Origin: Zoogloeaceae bacterium | GTDB lineage: Bacteria > Pseudomonadota > Gammaproteobacteria > Burkholderiales > Rhodocyclaceae | Reading direction: 5' to 3' | NCBI GenBank assembly: GCA_024235675.1 | Contig: JACKLZ010000002.1 | Span: 186,001-250,000 of the forward strand | Length of the DNA stretch: 64,000 nucleotides | Shown here: positions 17,410 to 25,765 of the stretch, piece by piece | Position numbering within the stretch: position 1 is the stretch's first letter | Layout: each line of letters opens with the position of its first letter | Notes under the pieces: model-generated | The model's input: only the letters and a program-made list of their open reading frames with translations | Databases searched by the model: none | What the model was told of the DNA's origin: nothing | Position numbers and translations under genes: made by a program

Positions 17410-19785
17410 TCAGGCCATGGCCGAGCGAATGGCGACCCAGGCTTGGCCCAGCGCCAGGCCACCGTCGTTGGTGGGCGCTTGCCGGGCACGCAACACGGTG
17501 AGGCCGCGCACGGTGAGGCGGCGGCTCAAGCCCTCGGTGAGCAGACGATTCAGGAAACAGCCCCCGCCCAGCGCCACGGTGCGCAAACCTTCGCTGCGCG
17601 CGGTGGCCATCACCCAGGCTTCGAGCGCGGCGACGAGCGTGGCATGAAAAATCGCCGCCCCGCGGTGCGCGTCGGCGGTGTTGCGCAGGGCGAGCAGCGT
17701 CGGCATGAGGTCCAGCCTGTTGTCGCGATCGACATGCCAGCCGCCGGGCAGTGCCAGCGCCGGGCCGTATTCAGCGGCGAGGGATTCGAGCCGCATGGCG
17801 GCTTCGCCTTCGTAGTGCATCACATCGCACACGCCGAGCAGACCGGCAGCGGCGTCGAACCATCGGCCCATGCTGGTGGTGGGCGGGCAGTGCGTGCCGG
17901 CGTCGAGCAAGGCGCCAATGCGATCGGCGCCACGCAAATGGCCGAAACGCTCGGTAATGTCCTCGCTCAAGTCCATGGCGTGCAGCGCCGAGGCGGCCAT
18001 GCGCCAGGGCTCGCGGGCGGCGCGATCGCCACCGGGCAAGGCGAGCGATTGCAGATGCCCAAGCCGCGCGAACTGTGCGCCATCGACACGCAGTAGTTCG
18101 CCGCCCCAGGCGGCGCCGTCGTCACCCAGGCCGACGCCGTCGAGCGCCAGTCCGAGCACCGGTTCATCAACCCCATGCTCGGCCAGCACGGCGCCGATAT
18201 GGGCGTGATGATGCTGCACGGCGATCAGCGGCAAGCTGTGCGCTTCGGCATAGCAATGCGCCGCTTGCGTGGCATAGACGTCGGGGTGCCGGTCGCAGGC
18301 GATCCACTCGGGCCGGCAGGCGAGCACGGTCATGAGGTGCTCGGCGGTGGCGTCCATGGCCGTGCAGGTGGCGGGGTTCGACAGATCGCCGATGTGCGGC
18401 GACAGAAACGCTTCGTCGCCACGGGTGAGGCAAATCGTGTTTTTCAGGTAGCTGCCAAAGGCCAGCGTCGGCGGTCCTTTGTGCGTGAGCCGGATGGCTT
18501 TGGGCGTGTAGCCCCGCGCGCGACGGATAAAGGACGGCGCCCCACCGCTGAGCCGGGCGACGCTGTCATCGCAGCGCACCAGCACTTCACGATCGTGCAT
18601 GAGATACAGGTCGGCGATGCCGCTCAGGCGTTCGAGCGCTTCATCGTTGCCAATTACCAGCGGCTCGCCGCCGGGGTTGGCGGAGGTCACCACCAGCGCC
18701 ATCGGCTGGGCTTCGTCGAGCCAGTCGGTGCCGGCGGGTCGGCCCGCTTCGTCGTGAAACAGCAGGTAGTGCAGCGGCGAGTTGGGCAGCATCAGGCCAA
18801 TCTGATCCAGATCGGGTGCCACGCCCCACAGATGCGCGTCGGCGTCGCAGCGCTTGCTGAGCAGCACGATCGGCCGCTCGGCCGATTCAAGGAGTTCGGC
18901 TTCTTCGGAGCTCACTTTCGCATAGGGTCGTGCCGAGGCCACACTGGCCACCATCACCGCAAAGGGTTTGTCGCCACGCGCCTTTCGCGCCCGCAGGCGC
19001 TCAACCGCCTCGGGGTTGCGGGCATCACACACCAGATTGAAACCCCCCACGCCCTTGATGGCAACGATGTGGCCAGTCAGCAGATGCAGCAGCGCGTCGG
19101 CCACCGGGTCGTGCGAGGCGACGCGCACGCCGTCGGCCTGCAGCAGCGACAGTTGCGGGCCGCAGTCGGGGCAGGCGTTGGGTTCGGCATGAAAGCGACG
19201 ATGCGCCGGGGCGTCGTATTCGTCCTGACAGGCGTCGCACTGCACGAAGCCGGCCATGCTGGTGTTGGCGCGATCGTAAGGCAGCCGGCCAGTGAGCGTA
19301 TAGCGCGGGCCGCAGTGGGTACAGTTGATCAGCGCATAGCGCCAGCGGCGGTTGGTCGGATCGAACAACTCGTCCAGACAATCCGGGCAGACCGTGCTGT
19401 CGTGGCCGATGGCCGTGGTCACCGCACCGCTTTCGCTGCGGCGAATGGTAAAGCCGCGATCCTGCGCCAGCGGCGCACAGGCTTCATGCTCGATGGCATC
19501 GATGCGCGCCTGCGGCGGCTTTTCTTTCATCAGCCGGGCCATCAGGGCCGATAGATTGCCGGGCGCGCCCTGCACTTCCATCTCGACGCCTTCGCCATCG
19601 TTGCGTACCCAGCCGGCCAGATCGAGCTGCTGGGCAAGACGAAACACAAAGGGCCGGAAGCCCACCCCTTGCACCACCCCGCGCACCCGGATCCGGCAGC
19701 GTTCGCTGCGGTCCATGTCGACGTCGGCGGCCATTTGCGCGACGCCTTCAGTATCCTGCGGCAAGCGTGTTCTCCTTGTGGTCAT
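17410..19785 (-). CDS. hypF: Carbamoyltransferase HypF
   Basis: Activates carbamoyl phosphate and transfers the carbamoyl group to HypE as cyanide precursor. Domains in order: acylphosphatase-like (RVRGVVQGVGFRPFVFRLA), two zinc-finger pairs (CPDC...CTHC and CDAC...CPDC), YrdC-like nucleotide-binding domain, and a Kae1-like C-terminal domain with metal-binding histidines (HHHAHIGAVLAEHG). I give the ATG at 19785, which has GGAGG about 6 bases upstream and overlaps hypB by 38 bases; ATG 19734 (774 residues), just past the hypB stop, is an equally usual HypF length and cannot be excluded. Confidence 0.92.
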   Translation of the reverse strand: MTTRRTRLPQDTEGVAQMAADVDMDRSERCRIRVRGVVQGVGFRPFVFRLAQQLDLAGWVRNDGEGVEMEVQGAPGNLSALMARLMKEKPPQARIDAIEHEACAPLAQDRGFTIRRSESGAVTTAIGHDSTVCPDCLDELFDPTNRRWRYALINCTHCGPRYTLTGRLPYDRANTSMAGFVQCDACQDEYDAPAHRRFHAEPNACPDCGPQLSLLQADGVRVASHDPVADALLHLLTGHIVAIKGVGGFNLVCDARNPEAVERLRARKARGDKPFAVMVASVASARPYAKVSSEEAELLESAERPIVLLSKRCDADAHLWGVAPDLDQIGLMLPNSPLHYLLFHDEAGRPAGTDWLDEAQPMALVVTSANPGGEPLVIGNDEALERLSGIADLYLMHDREVLVRCDDSVARLSGGAPSFIRRARGYTPKAIRLTHKGPPTLAFGSYLKNTICLTRGDEAFLSPHIGDLSNPATCTAMDATAEHLMTVLACRPEWIACDRHPDVYATQAAHCYAEAHSLPLIAVQHHHAHIGAVLAEHGVDEPVLGLALDGVGLGDDGAAWGGELLRVDGAQFARLGHLQSLALPGGDRAAREPWRMAASALHAMDLSEDITERFGHLRGADRIGALLDAGTHCPPTTSMGRWFDAAAGLLGVCDVMHYEGEAAMRLESLAAEYGPALALPGGWHVDRDNRLDLMPTLLALRNTADAHRGAAIFHATLVAALEAWVMATARSEGLRTVALGGGCFLNRLLTEGLSRRLTVRGLTVLRARQAPTNDGGLALGQAWVAIRSAMA

Positions 19786-20680
19786 TCTCGCCTCCGCCGG
19801 CCGCGGCAGCCAGCCCGGATTCGATCCAGGCGAGCCAGCCGTCAAAGCCCTCGCCCGTCGTCGCCGACACACGAAACACCTTCAGGCGCGGATTCACCCG
19901 CAGCGCAAACTCGACCGCCTTGTCGGCATCGAAGCGCAGATAGGGCAGCAAGTCGGTCTTGTTGAGCAGCATCACGTCGGCGGCGGCGAACATGTCGGGG
20001 TACTTGAGCGGCTTGTCTTCGCCCTCGGTCACCGAGAGGATCACCACCTTGTGCGCCTCGCCCAGATCGAAGGCCGAGGGGCACACCAAGTTGCCGACGT
20101 TCTCGATCAGCAGCAGGCTGTTGTCGGTCAGCGCGAGCCGGGGCAAGGCCTGACCGACCATCGCGGCGTCGAGGTGACAGCCCTTGCCGGTGTTGATCTG
20201 CAGCGCCGGTGCGCCGGTGGCGCGGATACGCTCGGCGTCGAACTCGGTCTGCTGGTCGCCCTCGATCACCGCCACCGCGACACGGCTCGACAGAATCTCG
20301 ATGGTCTTGCACAGCAGCGTGGTCTTACCCGAACCCGGGCTGGAGACCAGGTTCAGCGCAAAAATGCCACGCCCGGCGAGCCAACCGCGATTGGCGTCGG
20401 CAAAGCGATCGTTCTTGCCGAGGATGTCTTTCTCGATGCGCACCATCTCGTGTTGCGAAAGCCCCGGCGCGTGCGCGTGGGCCGGGCCGTGGCCAAAGTG
20501 CATGTGCCCGGCGTGCTCTGACGCAGGCGTGTGCACCTCGACATGCTCATGCGAATCGTCGTGCGCCGTCTCGACCGACGCCACTTTCCAGCCCGTGGTC
20601 GGCGCACTCTTGCGCTGCGCGGTGCCGTTCGGCCGACCGATCATCACCTCACCCGCGCCACATCCACATACGGTACACAT
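19748..20680 (-). CDS. hypB: Hydrogenase nickel incorporation GTPase HypB
   Basis: GTPase that, with HypA, inserts nickel into the large subunit. The 310-residue protein begins MCTVCGCG, the high-affinity nickel motif (Cys2, Cys5, Cys7), followed by a His-rich storage-like region (about 40-72, many His in HAGHMHFGHGPAHAHAP) and a G domain with Walker A SSPGSGKTT near 113-121. The start is ATG 20680 with GGAGAA upstream; a TTG one codon earlier is not needed. It lies 15 bases after hypA. Confidence 0.94.
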   Translation of the reverse strand: MCTVCGCGAGEVMIGRPNGTAQRKSAPTTGWKVASVETAHDDSHEHVEVHTPASEHAGHMHFGHGPAHAHAPGLSQHEMVRIEKDILGKNDRFADANRGWLAGRGIFALNLVSSPGSGKTTLLCKTIEILSSRVAVAVIEGDQQTEFDAERIRATGAPALQINTGKGCHLDAAMVGQALPRLALTDNSLLLIENVGNLVCPSAFDLGEAHKVVILSVTEGEDKPLKYPDMFAAADVMLLNKTDLLPYLRFDADKAVEFALRVNPRLKVFRVSATTGEGFDGWLAWIESGLAAAAGGGENDHKENTLAAGY

Positions 20681-20695
20681 CAAATTCTCCTTGAC

Positions 20696-21055
20696 TCACA
20701 CGCCTGCCGGCGCGGTCTGTACATCCAGTGCCTTGACCCGCATCTCGGTGCCGCCAGTGGCCTGCACCTGATAGCTGCCACAGTGCGGGCACGGGTCGTA
20801 AAGCTGATCGATCGCCACGCTTTTGGCGCAGGGCATGCACCAGCCGGTGCCGGCAATGGGGTCGACCTCCATGCGCGCGCCCTCGGCGACCGTGCCTTTC
20901 ATGACCACCTCGAAGCAAAAGCGCAGCGCCTCGATTTCCACAGAGGACAATGCACCCACTTCGAGCACCACCGCGTTGACCTTGGTAAAACCTTGCGCAA
21001 TGGCCGCGTCTTCGACGATGCCACGAATGCCTTCGGCCAGCGACATCTCATGCAT
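20696..21055 (-). CDS. hypA: Hydrogenase nickel chaperone HypA
   Basis: Nickel metallochaperone, 119 residues. The start at 21055 gives the invariant MHEMSLAEG with the nickel ligand His2. The zinc site is formed by Cys73 and Cys76 (CMPC) and Cys89 and Cys92 (CPHC). It overlaps the end of hoxV by 8 bases and precedes hypB, so the hox maturation and hyp genes form one continuous transcription unit. An open frame runs much further upstream but is out of phase with hoxV. Confidence 0.93.
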   Translation of the reverse strand: MHEMSLAEGIRGIVEDAAIAQGFTKVNAVVLEVGALSSVEIEALRFCFEVVMKGTVAEGARMEVDPIAGTGWCMPCAKSVAIDQLYDPCPHCGSYQVQATGGTEMRVKALDVQTAPAGV

Positions 21056-22166
21056 CGGCCGCGGCCCCCTCGGCCACCGACACGTCGTAGAGCACACAGG
21101 GATCGAGCGCCAAGGCCAACGCGCGCAGGCGCCACTCGGCATAGGCCACATCGGACGCCGCCCAGCCCGCCCCCTCCTGCTCAAACACACCACCGGGGCG
21201 GAAATTCCACTCGGTGGGCGCAACGATGGCGTAGTCCGCCACCGTGTCGCCGTCGAGTCGCAGCGCGTGCAGCAGCACGCCGCGCGCGGTTTCGATACGC
21301 GCCAGCGCACCGCCCACCGACAAGGGCGCGACATCGACCAGGGCCGGCATGTCGCCGGCCAAGGGGTGGCGCAGGCGGCTGGCGCAGTCAGACATTTCCA
21401 CCACACGCGCAAACAGGCGAGCCGCGATCCGGTGCTGTTGCACCACCAGACGCGCCACCAGCGGATTGTTCACATGGCGGGCGAGCGGCCCGGTCTCATA
21501 CACGTCGCCCGACAGATGCGGCGCGCGGCAATACGCGGCATCGGGCCAGCCGCCGGGCAAGGCCGCGGCAAACACGCTGGCGGGCAGCGGGGCGAGCAAA
21601 GGAACGGGGTCGGCGAGCGGATCACTGGCGCCGGCTTCGATCAGACGGGCCAGCGCATCGCCAATGCTGCCACTGCGCCGGCAGGCGTCGGCAAATTCGG
21701 AAAGGTTGCGCGGCTCGCGCAGGGAATTCATGAAGCCGGCGAGAAGCTCGCGGGCTACCAGGTCGAGCACCTCGCCGCCGGCCACATAGGCGCTGCGCGC
21801 ATCAGAGACCTGGTCGAGCCGCTTGAGCACAAAGGCAAAGCGCGTGCGCTCGGGCTGGCGGCCGAACAACACCGGCCAGTCGAGCATCAAGCGCCACAAG
21901 TGCAGCTTGATGGCTTCGAGGCTCAGGGTGCGCTCGATCTCGGCCGTCATGGCAAAACTGCCGCCAGCGGCCACATCGGCGGCCGCCTTGACGGCCACCC
22001 CCTGCGCCACGCCGCACAGGCTGAACACCACCGGCGCCAGACGCGCGGCCTCATCGACCGTTTTGCCGATCAGCAGTTGCGCCGCCAGGGGCCGGCTGTT
22101 TTCAGCATGCACGCCCGTCACATGGCCGTCGCTCAGCTTCGCCGCGAGGTGTAGCGGTGTGTTCAT
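21048..22166 (-). CDS. hoxV: Hydrogenase assembly protein HoxV (HupK-like)
   Basis: Scaffold-like maturation protein of the membrane-bound hydrogenase, 372 residues, distantly related to hydrogenase large subunits. A large-subunit-like segment is visible (SLCGVAQG near residue 50, with one Cys in place of the usual CxxC), but the C-terminal DPCxxC ligands are reduced to DPCVLYD. In Ralstonia HoxV is thought to hold the Fe(CN)2CO intermediate together with HoxL. Its ATG overlaps the hoxT stop (ATGA). It ends overlapping hypA. Confidence 0.85.
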   Translation of the reverse strand: MNTPLHLAAKLSDGHVTGVHAENSRPLAAQLLIGKTVDEAARLAPVVFSLCGVAQGVAVKAAADVAAGGSFAMTAEIERTLSLEAIKLHLWRLMLDWPVLFGRQPERTRFAFVLKRLDQVSDARSAYVAGGEVLDLVARELLAGFMNSLREPRNLSEFADACRRSGSIGDALARLIEAGASDPLADPVPLLAPLPASVFAAALPGGWPDAAYCRAPHLSGDVYETGPLARHVNNPLVARLVVQQHRIAARLFARVVEMSDCASRLRHPLAGDMPALVDVAPLSVGGALARIETARGVLLHALRLDGDTVADYAIVAPTEWNFRPGGVFEQEGAGWAASDVAYAEWRLRALALALDPCVLYDVSVAEGAAADA

Positions 22167-22648
22167 GCGCTTGCCCTCCGGCCCAATGCGCTGCGCAAGA
22201 AGGCGCGCCGATCAAGCGGCGGCGCTTGCACCTCGGCGGGGGCGGTGAGCAGTCCGGCCAGCGCGGCCTGAGCAAGCGCTTCGACCTCGGCTTGATCGGC
22301 AAAATCGTTGACGGGGGAAATCAAAGAACAGAACTGGTAGGCGCCCAGGCCGGGCTCTCGATTGCCCATGAACTCGTACTCGCCGGACGGAAATGCCCAA
22401 GTCTGAGTCTGACCGACCGACAGCGGACAAAAACCGCCACCGCCCGGCAGCATCAGCAAATTGATGGTCCACGGCGCCACCAGCGCCCCAAGCCAGTCGC
22501 CCTGCCAGCGTTGAAAGCCGAGCACCGCCACCGACAAGGCCGGGTTACAGATCGGCAGACCGGCCATCCGCGCCTGGTGGATATGACGAAACACCGCCTC
22601 GACCACTGCGGTCGGGTCTGAATGGTAAGCGTCTTCCACCCGCGTCAT
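22163..22648 (-). CDS. hoxT: Hydrogenase small-subunit assembly chaperone HoxT (HupJ/HybE family)
   Basis: A 161-residue HybE-family chaperone. These proteins help the Fe-S small subunit fold and hold back Tat export until it is complete. Typical segments seen: LGFQRWQGDWLGALVAPW and INLLMLPGGGG. The start at ATG 22648 is chosen because GAGGA lies 6 bases upstream; an upstream GTG at 22654 sits on top of that site. It begins right after the hoxR stop and overlaps hoxV. Confidence 0.85.
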   Translation of the reverse strand: MTRVEDAYHSDPTAVVEAVFRHIHQARMAGLPICNPALSVAVLGFQRWQGDWLGALVAPWTINLLMLPGGGGFCPLSVGQTQTWAFPSGEYEFMGNREPGLGAYQFCSLISPVNDFADQAEVEALAQAALAGLLTAPAEVQAPPLDRRAFLRSALGRRASA

Positions 22649-22650
22649 GT

Positions 22651-22860
22651 TCACTCCTCGATCACCATGAACTTGTGCCGCGGCGCGTCACAGTTGGGGC
22701 ACGTCCAGTGCGCCGGCAAATCGGCAAACGACGTGCCCGGCGGAATCTGCCACACCGGGTCGCCCTCAACCGGATCATATACCTGCCAGCAAATGCCACA
22801 CTCCAGCCTGGCCGTATCGGCGATGCGCGCGTTGTCACCCAGATAGCTGCCTTCAAACAT
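22651..22860 (-). CDS. hoxR: Rubredoxin HoxR (HupI)
   Basis: A 69-residue rubredoxin with a single Fe(Cys)4 site: Cys21 and Cys24 (CGIC) and Cys54 and Cys57 (CPNC), and the usual aromatic core. In Ralstonia HoxR is linked to forming or protecting the unusual proximal cluster of the oxygen-tolerant enzyme, consistent with the six-Cys HoxK in this window. It lies 29 bases after hoxQ; its stop immediately precedes the hoxT start. Confidence 0.92.
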   Translation of the reverse strand: MFEGSYLGDNARIADTARLECGICWQVYDPVEGDPVWQIPPGTSFADLPAHWTCPNCDAPRHKFMVIEE

Positions 22861-22889
22861 GTGCCCCTCCGCTTGCTGTCACGCTGCGC

Positions 22890-23723
22890 TCAATCCTCAC
22901 GCAAGGCTTCGATCCACTCACCGAGCCGGACGATGCTGTCGGCGTAGTCCTCGGCGGCGGCCGGCGCCACGTCGGGCAGGTCGGTCACTTCCAGCGTATT
23001 GAGGATCAGCTTATCGCTGCTATTGAAGTATTGCACCCACCAGGTGTCACGCAAGGCGGTGCTCGAAATACGGCAGTTGCCATAGCCGCGCGACAGGATC
23101 ACCACCGGCCCCACGCCGAGGCTGGCCGACAGATAGGCCAGATCGTCCGGCGTCATCGGCAGCAGGGTGAGATTGACGATGTGTGCCGGATCGCCATCAC
23201 GGCGACGGGCCGCAGCGTCGAGCAGCTCGCGCAGCACGGCAGGCGCGTTCATGGCACCGGCCGGCGGTGACTGGACCGGAATGCTGCGCGCGGCCGTGGC
23301 GCGGCACGCGGCCACCACGGCATCGGGCATGGGGCCGGCCTCGACACGGTCGACGCCGCCCTCGCCCAGCACGCGCCACAGCCCGGCGAACACGGATTCC
23401 TGAATACGCAGCGGCGCGCCGCCAGCCACCGTGGCGCTCACCTCGCCCTGACCGAGCGCCTCGTTGACCACCGCGCACACCGGCGCTGGCAATGCGCCCA
23501 TATCGACCGCCAGGGGCGCGCCAAATCGGGTCGCGGCCATACGCTCACGCAAGTCTTCAAGCCAGGCGATGGCCGCGTCACGACTGACCGGATCGGCCAC
23601 CTCGGGCATGCGCGGCGGCATGAAGGCGCTCATCTCGCCGGGCGAACCGATGAAGTCGACCGCCTCGTCTTCCTCCTGAGAGCCGGGCCCGAAACTGATC
23701 ACGGGGATGGGAAAGTCTTTCAT
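22890..23723 (-). CDS. hoxQ: Hydrogenase assembly protein HoxQ (HupH)
   Basis: A 277-residue maturation protein of the HupH family. It is acidic and soluble, with a glycine/proline-rich N-terminus (FPIPVISFGPGSQEEDE) and the conserved end LPDVAPAAAEDYADSIVRLGEWIEAL. With HoxO it is thought to bind the signal-peptide-bearing small subunit before Tat export. The ATG overlaps the hoxO stop, and GGAGG lies about 9 bases upstream. Confidence 0.88.
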   Translation of the reverse strand: MKDFPIPVISFGPGSQEEDEAVDFIGSPGEMSAFMPPRMPEVADPVSRDAAIAWLEDLRERMAATRFGAPLAVDMGALPAPVCAVVNEALGQGEVSATVAGGAPLRIQESVFAGLWRVLGEGGVDRVEAGPMPDAVVAACRATAARSIPVQSPPAGAMNAPAVLRELLDAAARRRDGDPAHIVNLTLLPMTPDDLAYLSASLGVGPVVILSRGYGNCRISSTALRDTWWVQYFNSSDKLILNTLEVTDLPDVAPAAAEDYADSIVRLGEWIEALRED

Positions 23724-24193
23724 GCGGGCGAACCTCCACAGCTGTCAGGGGTGCTGGCACGTACCGGAATACCGATGCCCGGCGCGCGCTGCACCGGCGC
23801 CTTGCTCATCCGCTCGATGGCCGCACCGAAGCTGTCCCAATCGCGCATGCCTTCGATCACACCGATAAAACCGGCCCCACGGCGAAACAGCAGCGCCGGA
23901 AAACGCCGGATATCGTATCGCGCGGCCAGCGCCCGGCTGGCGGCCAGATCGGCCACGGCGGAGATCGGCGGGCTGTATAGCGTGGCCAGCACCTCGGGCA
24001 GAACCACCGCCACGTCCCACACCTCGGGCGCGCGCTTGGGGTCATCGACCAGCAAGACCATGGTGGTGCCGTCGGCCTCGGTGGCAAACAGCTCGGCCAC
24101 ATCTTCGGTCAGCGTCGGCAGACTGTGCTGGGTCTCCAGCCGCGCCAGCAGTTGCGCCAGGCGATCGAGGTCGGGGGCGAGTGGCATTGTCAT
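23720..24193 (-). CDS. hoxO: Hydrogenase chaperone HoxO (HupG/HyaE family)
   Basis: A 157-residue thioredoxin-fold protein without the redox CxxC, as is normal for HyaE/HupG. A recognisable segment is RYDIRRFPALLFRRGAGFIG. It is believed to shield the Tat signal of HoxK during cluster assembly. Its ATG overlaps the hoxL stop, with AAAGGA about 8 bases upstream; a second ATG two codons later is possible. Confidence 0.86.
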   Translation of the reverse strand: MTMPLAPDLDRLAQLLARLETQHSLPTLTEDVAELFATEADGTTMVLLVDDPKRAPEVWDVAVVLPEVLATLYSPPISAVADLAASRALAARYDIRRFPALLFRRGAGFIGVIEGMRDWDSFGAAIERMSKAPVQRAPGIGIPVRASTPDSCGGSPA

Positions 24194-24501
24194 GATGAAT
24201 GTCCTTTCAGAAAGTCAGGCAATTGGGGTTCGCGATCGAGCAGATCGGCAAAGGCGGCGTCCAGATCAGCCGGCTCGCCCCGCGTGATCGCGTCGAGCGC
24301 GTCGAGCGCCCGGGTGACGGCGTCGGCGCGAGGCGCATCGATCACCTCGCGGGCGGCGCCGAGGAAGGTCAGCAGCCACGCGCCGACCGGCTGCGCGCCG
24401 GTCAGCAGCAAATCAATCTCGCACTCGCGCCCCCGACGGTCGCGGCAACGCGCGCGATGCTCGCCCGAGGCGACAACCTGCATGGGTTCGCCGACGCACA
24501 T
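24190..24501 (-). CDS. hoxL: HypC-like chaperone HoxL (HupF)
   Basis: A 103-residue paralogue of HypC dedicated to the membrane-bound hydrogenase. It begins MCVGEPMQV with the essential Cys2; the start at 24501 is set by this motif. An in-frame extension to 24606 would only add arginine-rich residues from the repeat in front of it. In Ralstonia HoxL and HoxV form the carrier of the Fe(CN)2CO unit. It is separated from hoxM by about 230 bases of repeat, but overlaps hoxO by four bases. Confidence 0.9.
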   Translation of the reverse strand: MCVGEPMQVVASGEHRARCRDRRGRECEIDLLLTGAQPVGAWLLTFLGAAREVIDAPRADAVTRALDALDAITRGEPADLDAAFADLLDREPQLPDFLKGHSS

Positions 24502-24505
24502 CTCA

Positions 24506-24734
24506 GCGCCGCCGAGCCGTCTCAAGGCTCTGAGCAGCCCCCTCGGGGGGCAGCGAGCAGCGCGAGCGTGGGGGCTGTTTCGTCTCGCGCCGCCGAGCCG
24601 TCTCAAGGCACTGAGCAGCCCCCTCGGGGGGGTGAGGCAGGGGTTTCACGAAGCACCGCTTCGTGCCTGCCGAACGGGCCGGCTGTGCAAAGCCGACCCT
24701 CCGCGAGCAACGCGAGCGTGGGGGTCGTTTCATC
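24506..24734. repeat. Nested direct repeats between hoxM and hoxL
   Basis: A 45-base block containing CAGCCCCCTCGGGGGG occurs twice (24506-24550 and 24587-24631), and a second block containing CGCGAGCGTGGGGG and ending TTTC-TCTC also occurs twice (24553-24586 and 24703-24736). Between them lie a perfect hairpin CACGAAGC-ACC-GCTTCGTG (24647-24665) and a weaker one. This is a mosaic of intergenic repeats of a type frequent in betaproteobacteria. It interrupts the otherwise overlapping hox maturation genes. Confidence 0.8.
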
Positions 24735-25349
24735 TCAGTCAAGCTCCGGAAAGAAGCGCACATCGCCAACACGGCAAGCGTCTTGCTCGGGCGGACGACC
24801 CAGCTCATAGGCAGCCAGCGCCAGCGCGGAGTCGTCGGCTGGCGCCTCACCGTGCTCGCGCGCTGTCGCCGTCACGCCTCGCGCTGCCAGCCATTCGAGC
24901 GCAATATCAATCGCCTCCGGCACGCGTGCTGACACCTCGGGGCGCAAGCTGCCGCCAAAATCTTCCAGCTCGACGGGCTGCACGCCGATCAGCAAGAGCG
25001 ACTCGGGGAAGCGGTCGAGCATGCGCGCCGAGGCCAGCACCTCCTGAAACCCGGTCTGGTGCAGGCTCATTTTCTTGGCGCCCAGAAACTGCGGCACCTC
25101 GTCGCCTTCGACGCGCTTCATGGTGCCCGGCGGCAGGCCGTAGTCGACCGCATCAAACACCAGCAGGTGTTTTACCTCGGTGACGTATGGCAGCAGATAC
25201 AAGCCCTGCGTGCCGCCGTCCATCGCCGTCACGTTATCGGGCAGCGCCCACGCCGCGTTGAGCGCCTCCACGCAGCGCACGCCAAAGCCCTCGTCGGCCC
25301 ATAAGAGATTGCCGATACCAAGAATCAGAATGGAGTCCTGACTGGCCAT
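24735..25349 (-). CDS. hoxM: Hydrogenase maturation endopeptidase HoxM (HupD)
   Basis: Nickel-checking protease that removes the C-terminal tail of HoxG after metal insertion. The 204-residue protein has the family start ILGIGNLLWADEGFGVRCVE with the metal-binding Glu in DEG, and the second acidic ligand in LVFDAVDYG, plus the His in the MSLHQTG motif. The only large subunit here with a tail is HoxG (15 residues after its last His). In relatives hoxM follows hoxZ directly; here hoxZ is 7 kb upstream, so hoxM must start from its own promoter in 25350-25660, which I could not place. Confidence 0.92.
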   Translation of the reverse strand: MASQDSILILGIGNLLWADEGFGVRCVEALNAAWALPDNVTAMDGGTQGLYLLPYVTEVKHLLVFDAVDYGLPPGTMKRVEGDEVPQFLGAKKMSLHQTGFQEVLASARMLDRFPESLLLIGVQPVELEDFGGSLRPEVSARVPEAIDIALEWLAARGVTATAREHGEAPADDSALALAAYELGRPPEQDACRVGDVRFFPELD

Positions 25350-25661
25350 TGTCTTGCCTCACCGGATGTCACATGAGGCGTTACAACGCAGGCTTCATAC
25401 CAGTCTGACAGCACACAAAAAAATGGCTTAAAAACAGTAACTTGGCTTGCTCGCCGAGTGAACACGCCTGCGCCACCCTTACTCCAGGCAGACATTCCGC
25501 ACCAAAAACGGAAAGAAAGTATCCACCCCTTGCCACCCAATGCTTGCGGGTGGCGCAACGCCCACGCACCACCTGATTCCGTCATACCGGTTCAGCGTCA
25601 TCGCCTCGACATCACCGCTCAACCTTCAGGCCGGAGAGTCCGCGGACGTCGCTGCTATTTG
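25350..25661. other. Divergent intergenic region between hoxM and the hemerythrin gene
   Basis: No gene seen. The region is clearly more AT-rich than its surroundings and must contain the promoter for hoxM-L-O-Q-R-T-V-hyp (minus strand). A long inverted repeat, TTGCCACCC at 25530-25538 against GGGTGGCGCAA at 25548-25558, could form a hairpin. I searched for a sigma-54 motif facing hoxM and did not find a convincing one. Confidence 0.5.
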
Positions 25662-25690
25662 TTGACTTTCTATAAGATGCATTCTAAATT
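25662..25690 (+). promoter_or_regulatory. Sigma-70-type promoter of the hemerythrin gene
   Basis: TTGACT at 25662-25667 and TAAATT at 25685-25690 are spaced by 17 bases, a near-consensus housekeeping promoter. The expected transcript start near 25697 leaves a leader of about 70 bases before the ATG at 25766. The -10 box lies inside the NsrR-like operator. Confidence 0.7.
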
Positions 25691-25696
25691 CATCTT
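25674..25696 (+). promoter_or_regulatory. NsrR-like operator (nitric-oxide response)
   Basis: A 23-base dyad with half sites AAGATGCATTC and, on the other strand, AAGATGAATTT. This matches the known NsrR pattern (AAGATGYATTT in inverted repeat). The symmetry extends outward to TTTCTATAAGATG/CATCTTATAGAAA. It covers the -10 box, so binding would block transcription and NO would relieve it. Hemerythrin-like ytfE genes are classic NsrR targets (established). The regulator itself is not in the window. Confidence 0.72.
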
Positions 25697-25765
25697 ATAG
25701 AAATCAAAACCGTCGCATGACGCCTCAATCACTGCGGAACGACACCGATTGGCCAGGAGAACACC

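Noticed and set aside
24502..24606. 35-residue N-terminal extension of HoxL
   Set aside because: It is translated repeat sequence; Cys2 of HypC-family proteins must follow the start Met, which fixes the start at 24501.
25530..25558. Possible sigma-54 promoter facing hoxM
   Set aside because: A TGGC element exists inside the inverted repeat, but no -12 partner at the right spacing was found on either strand.
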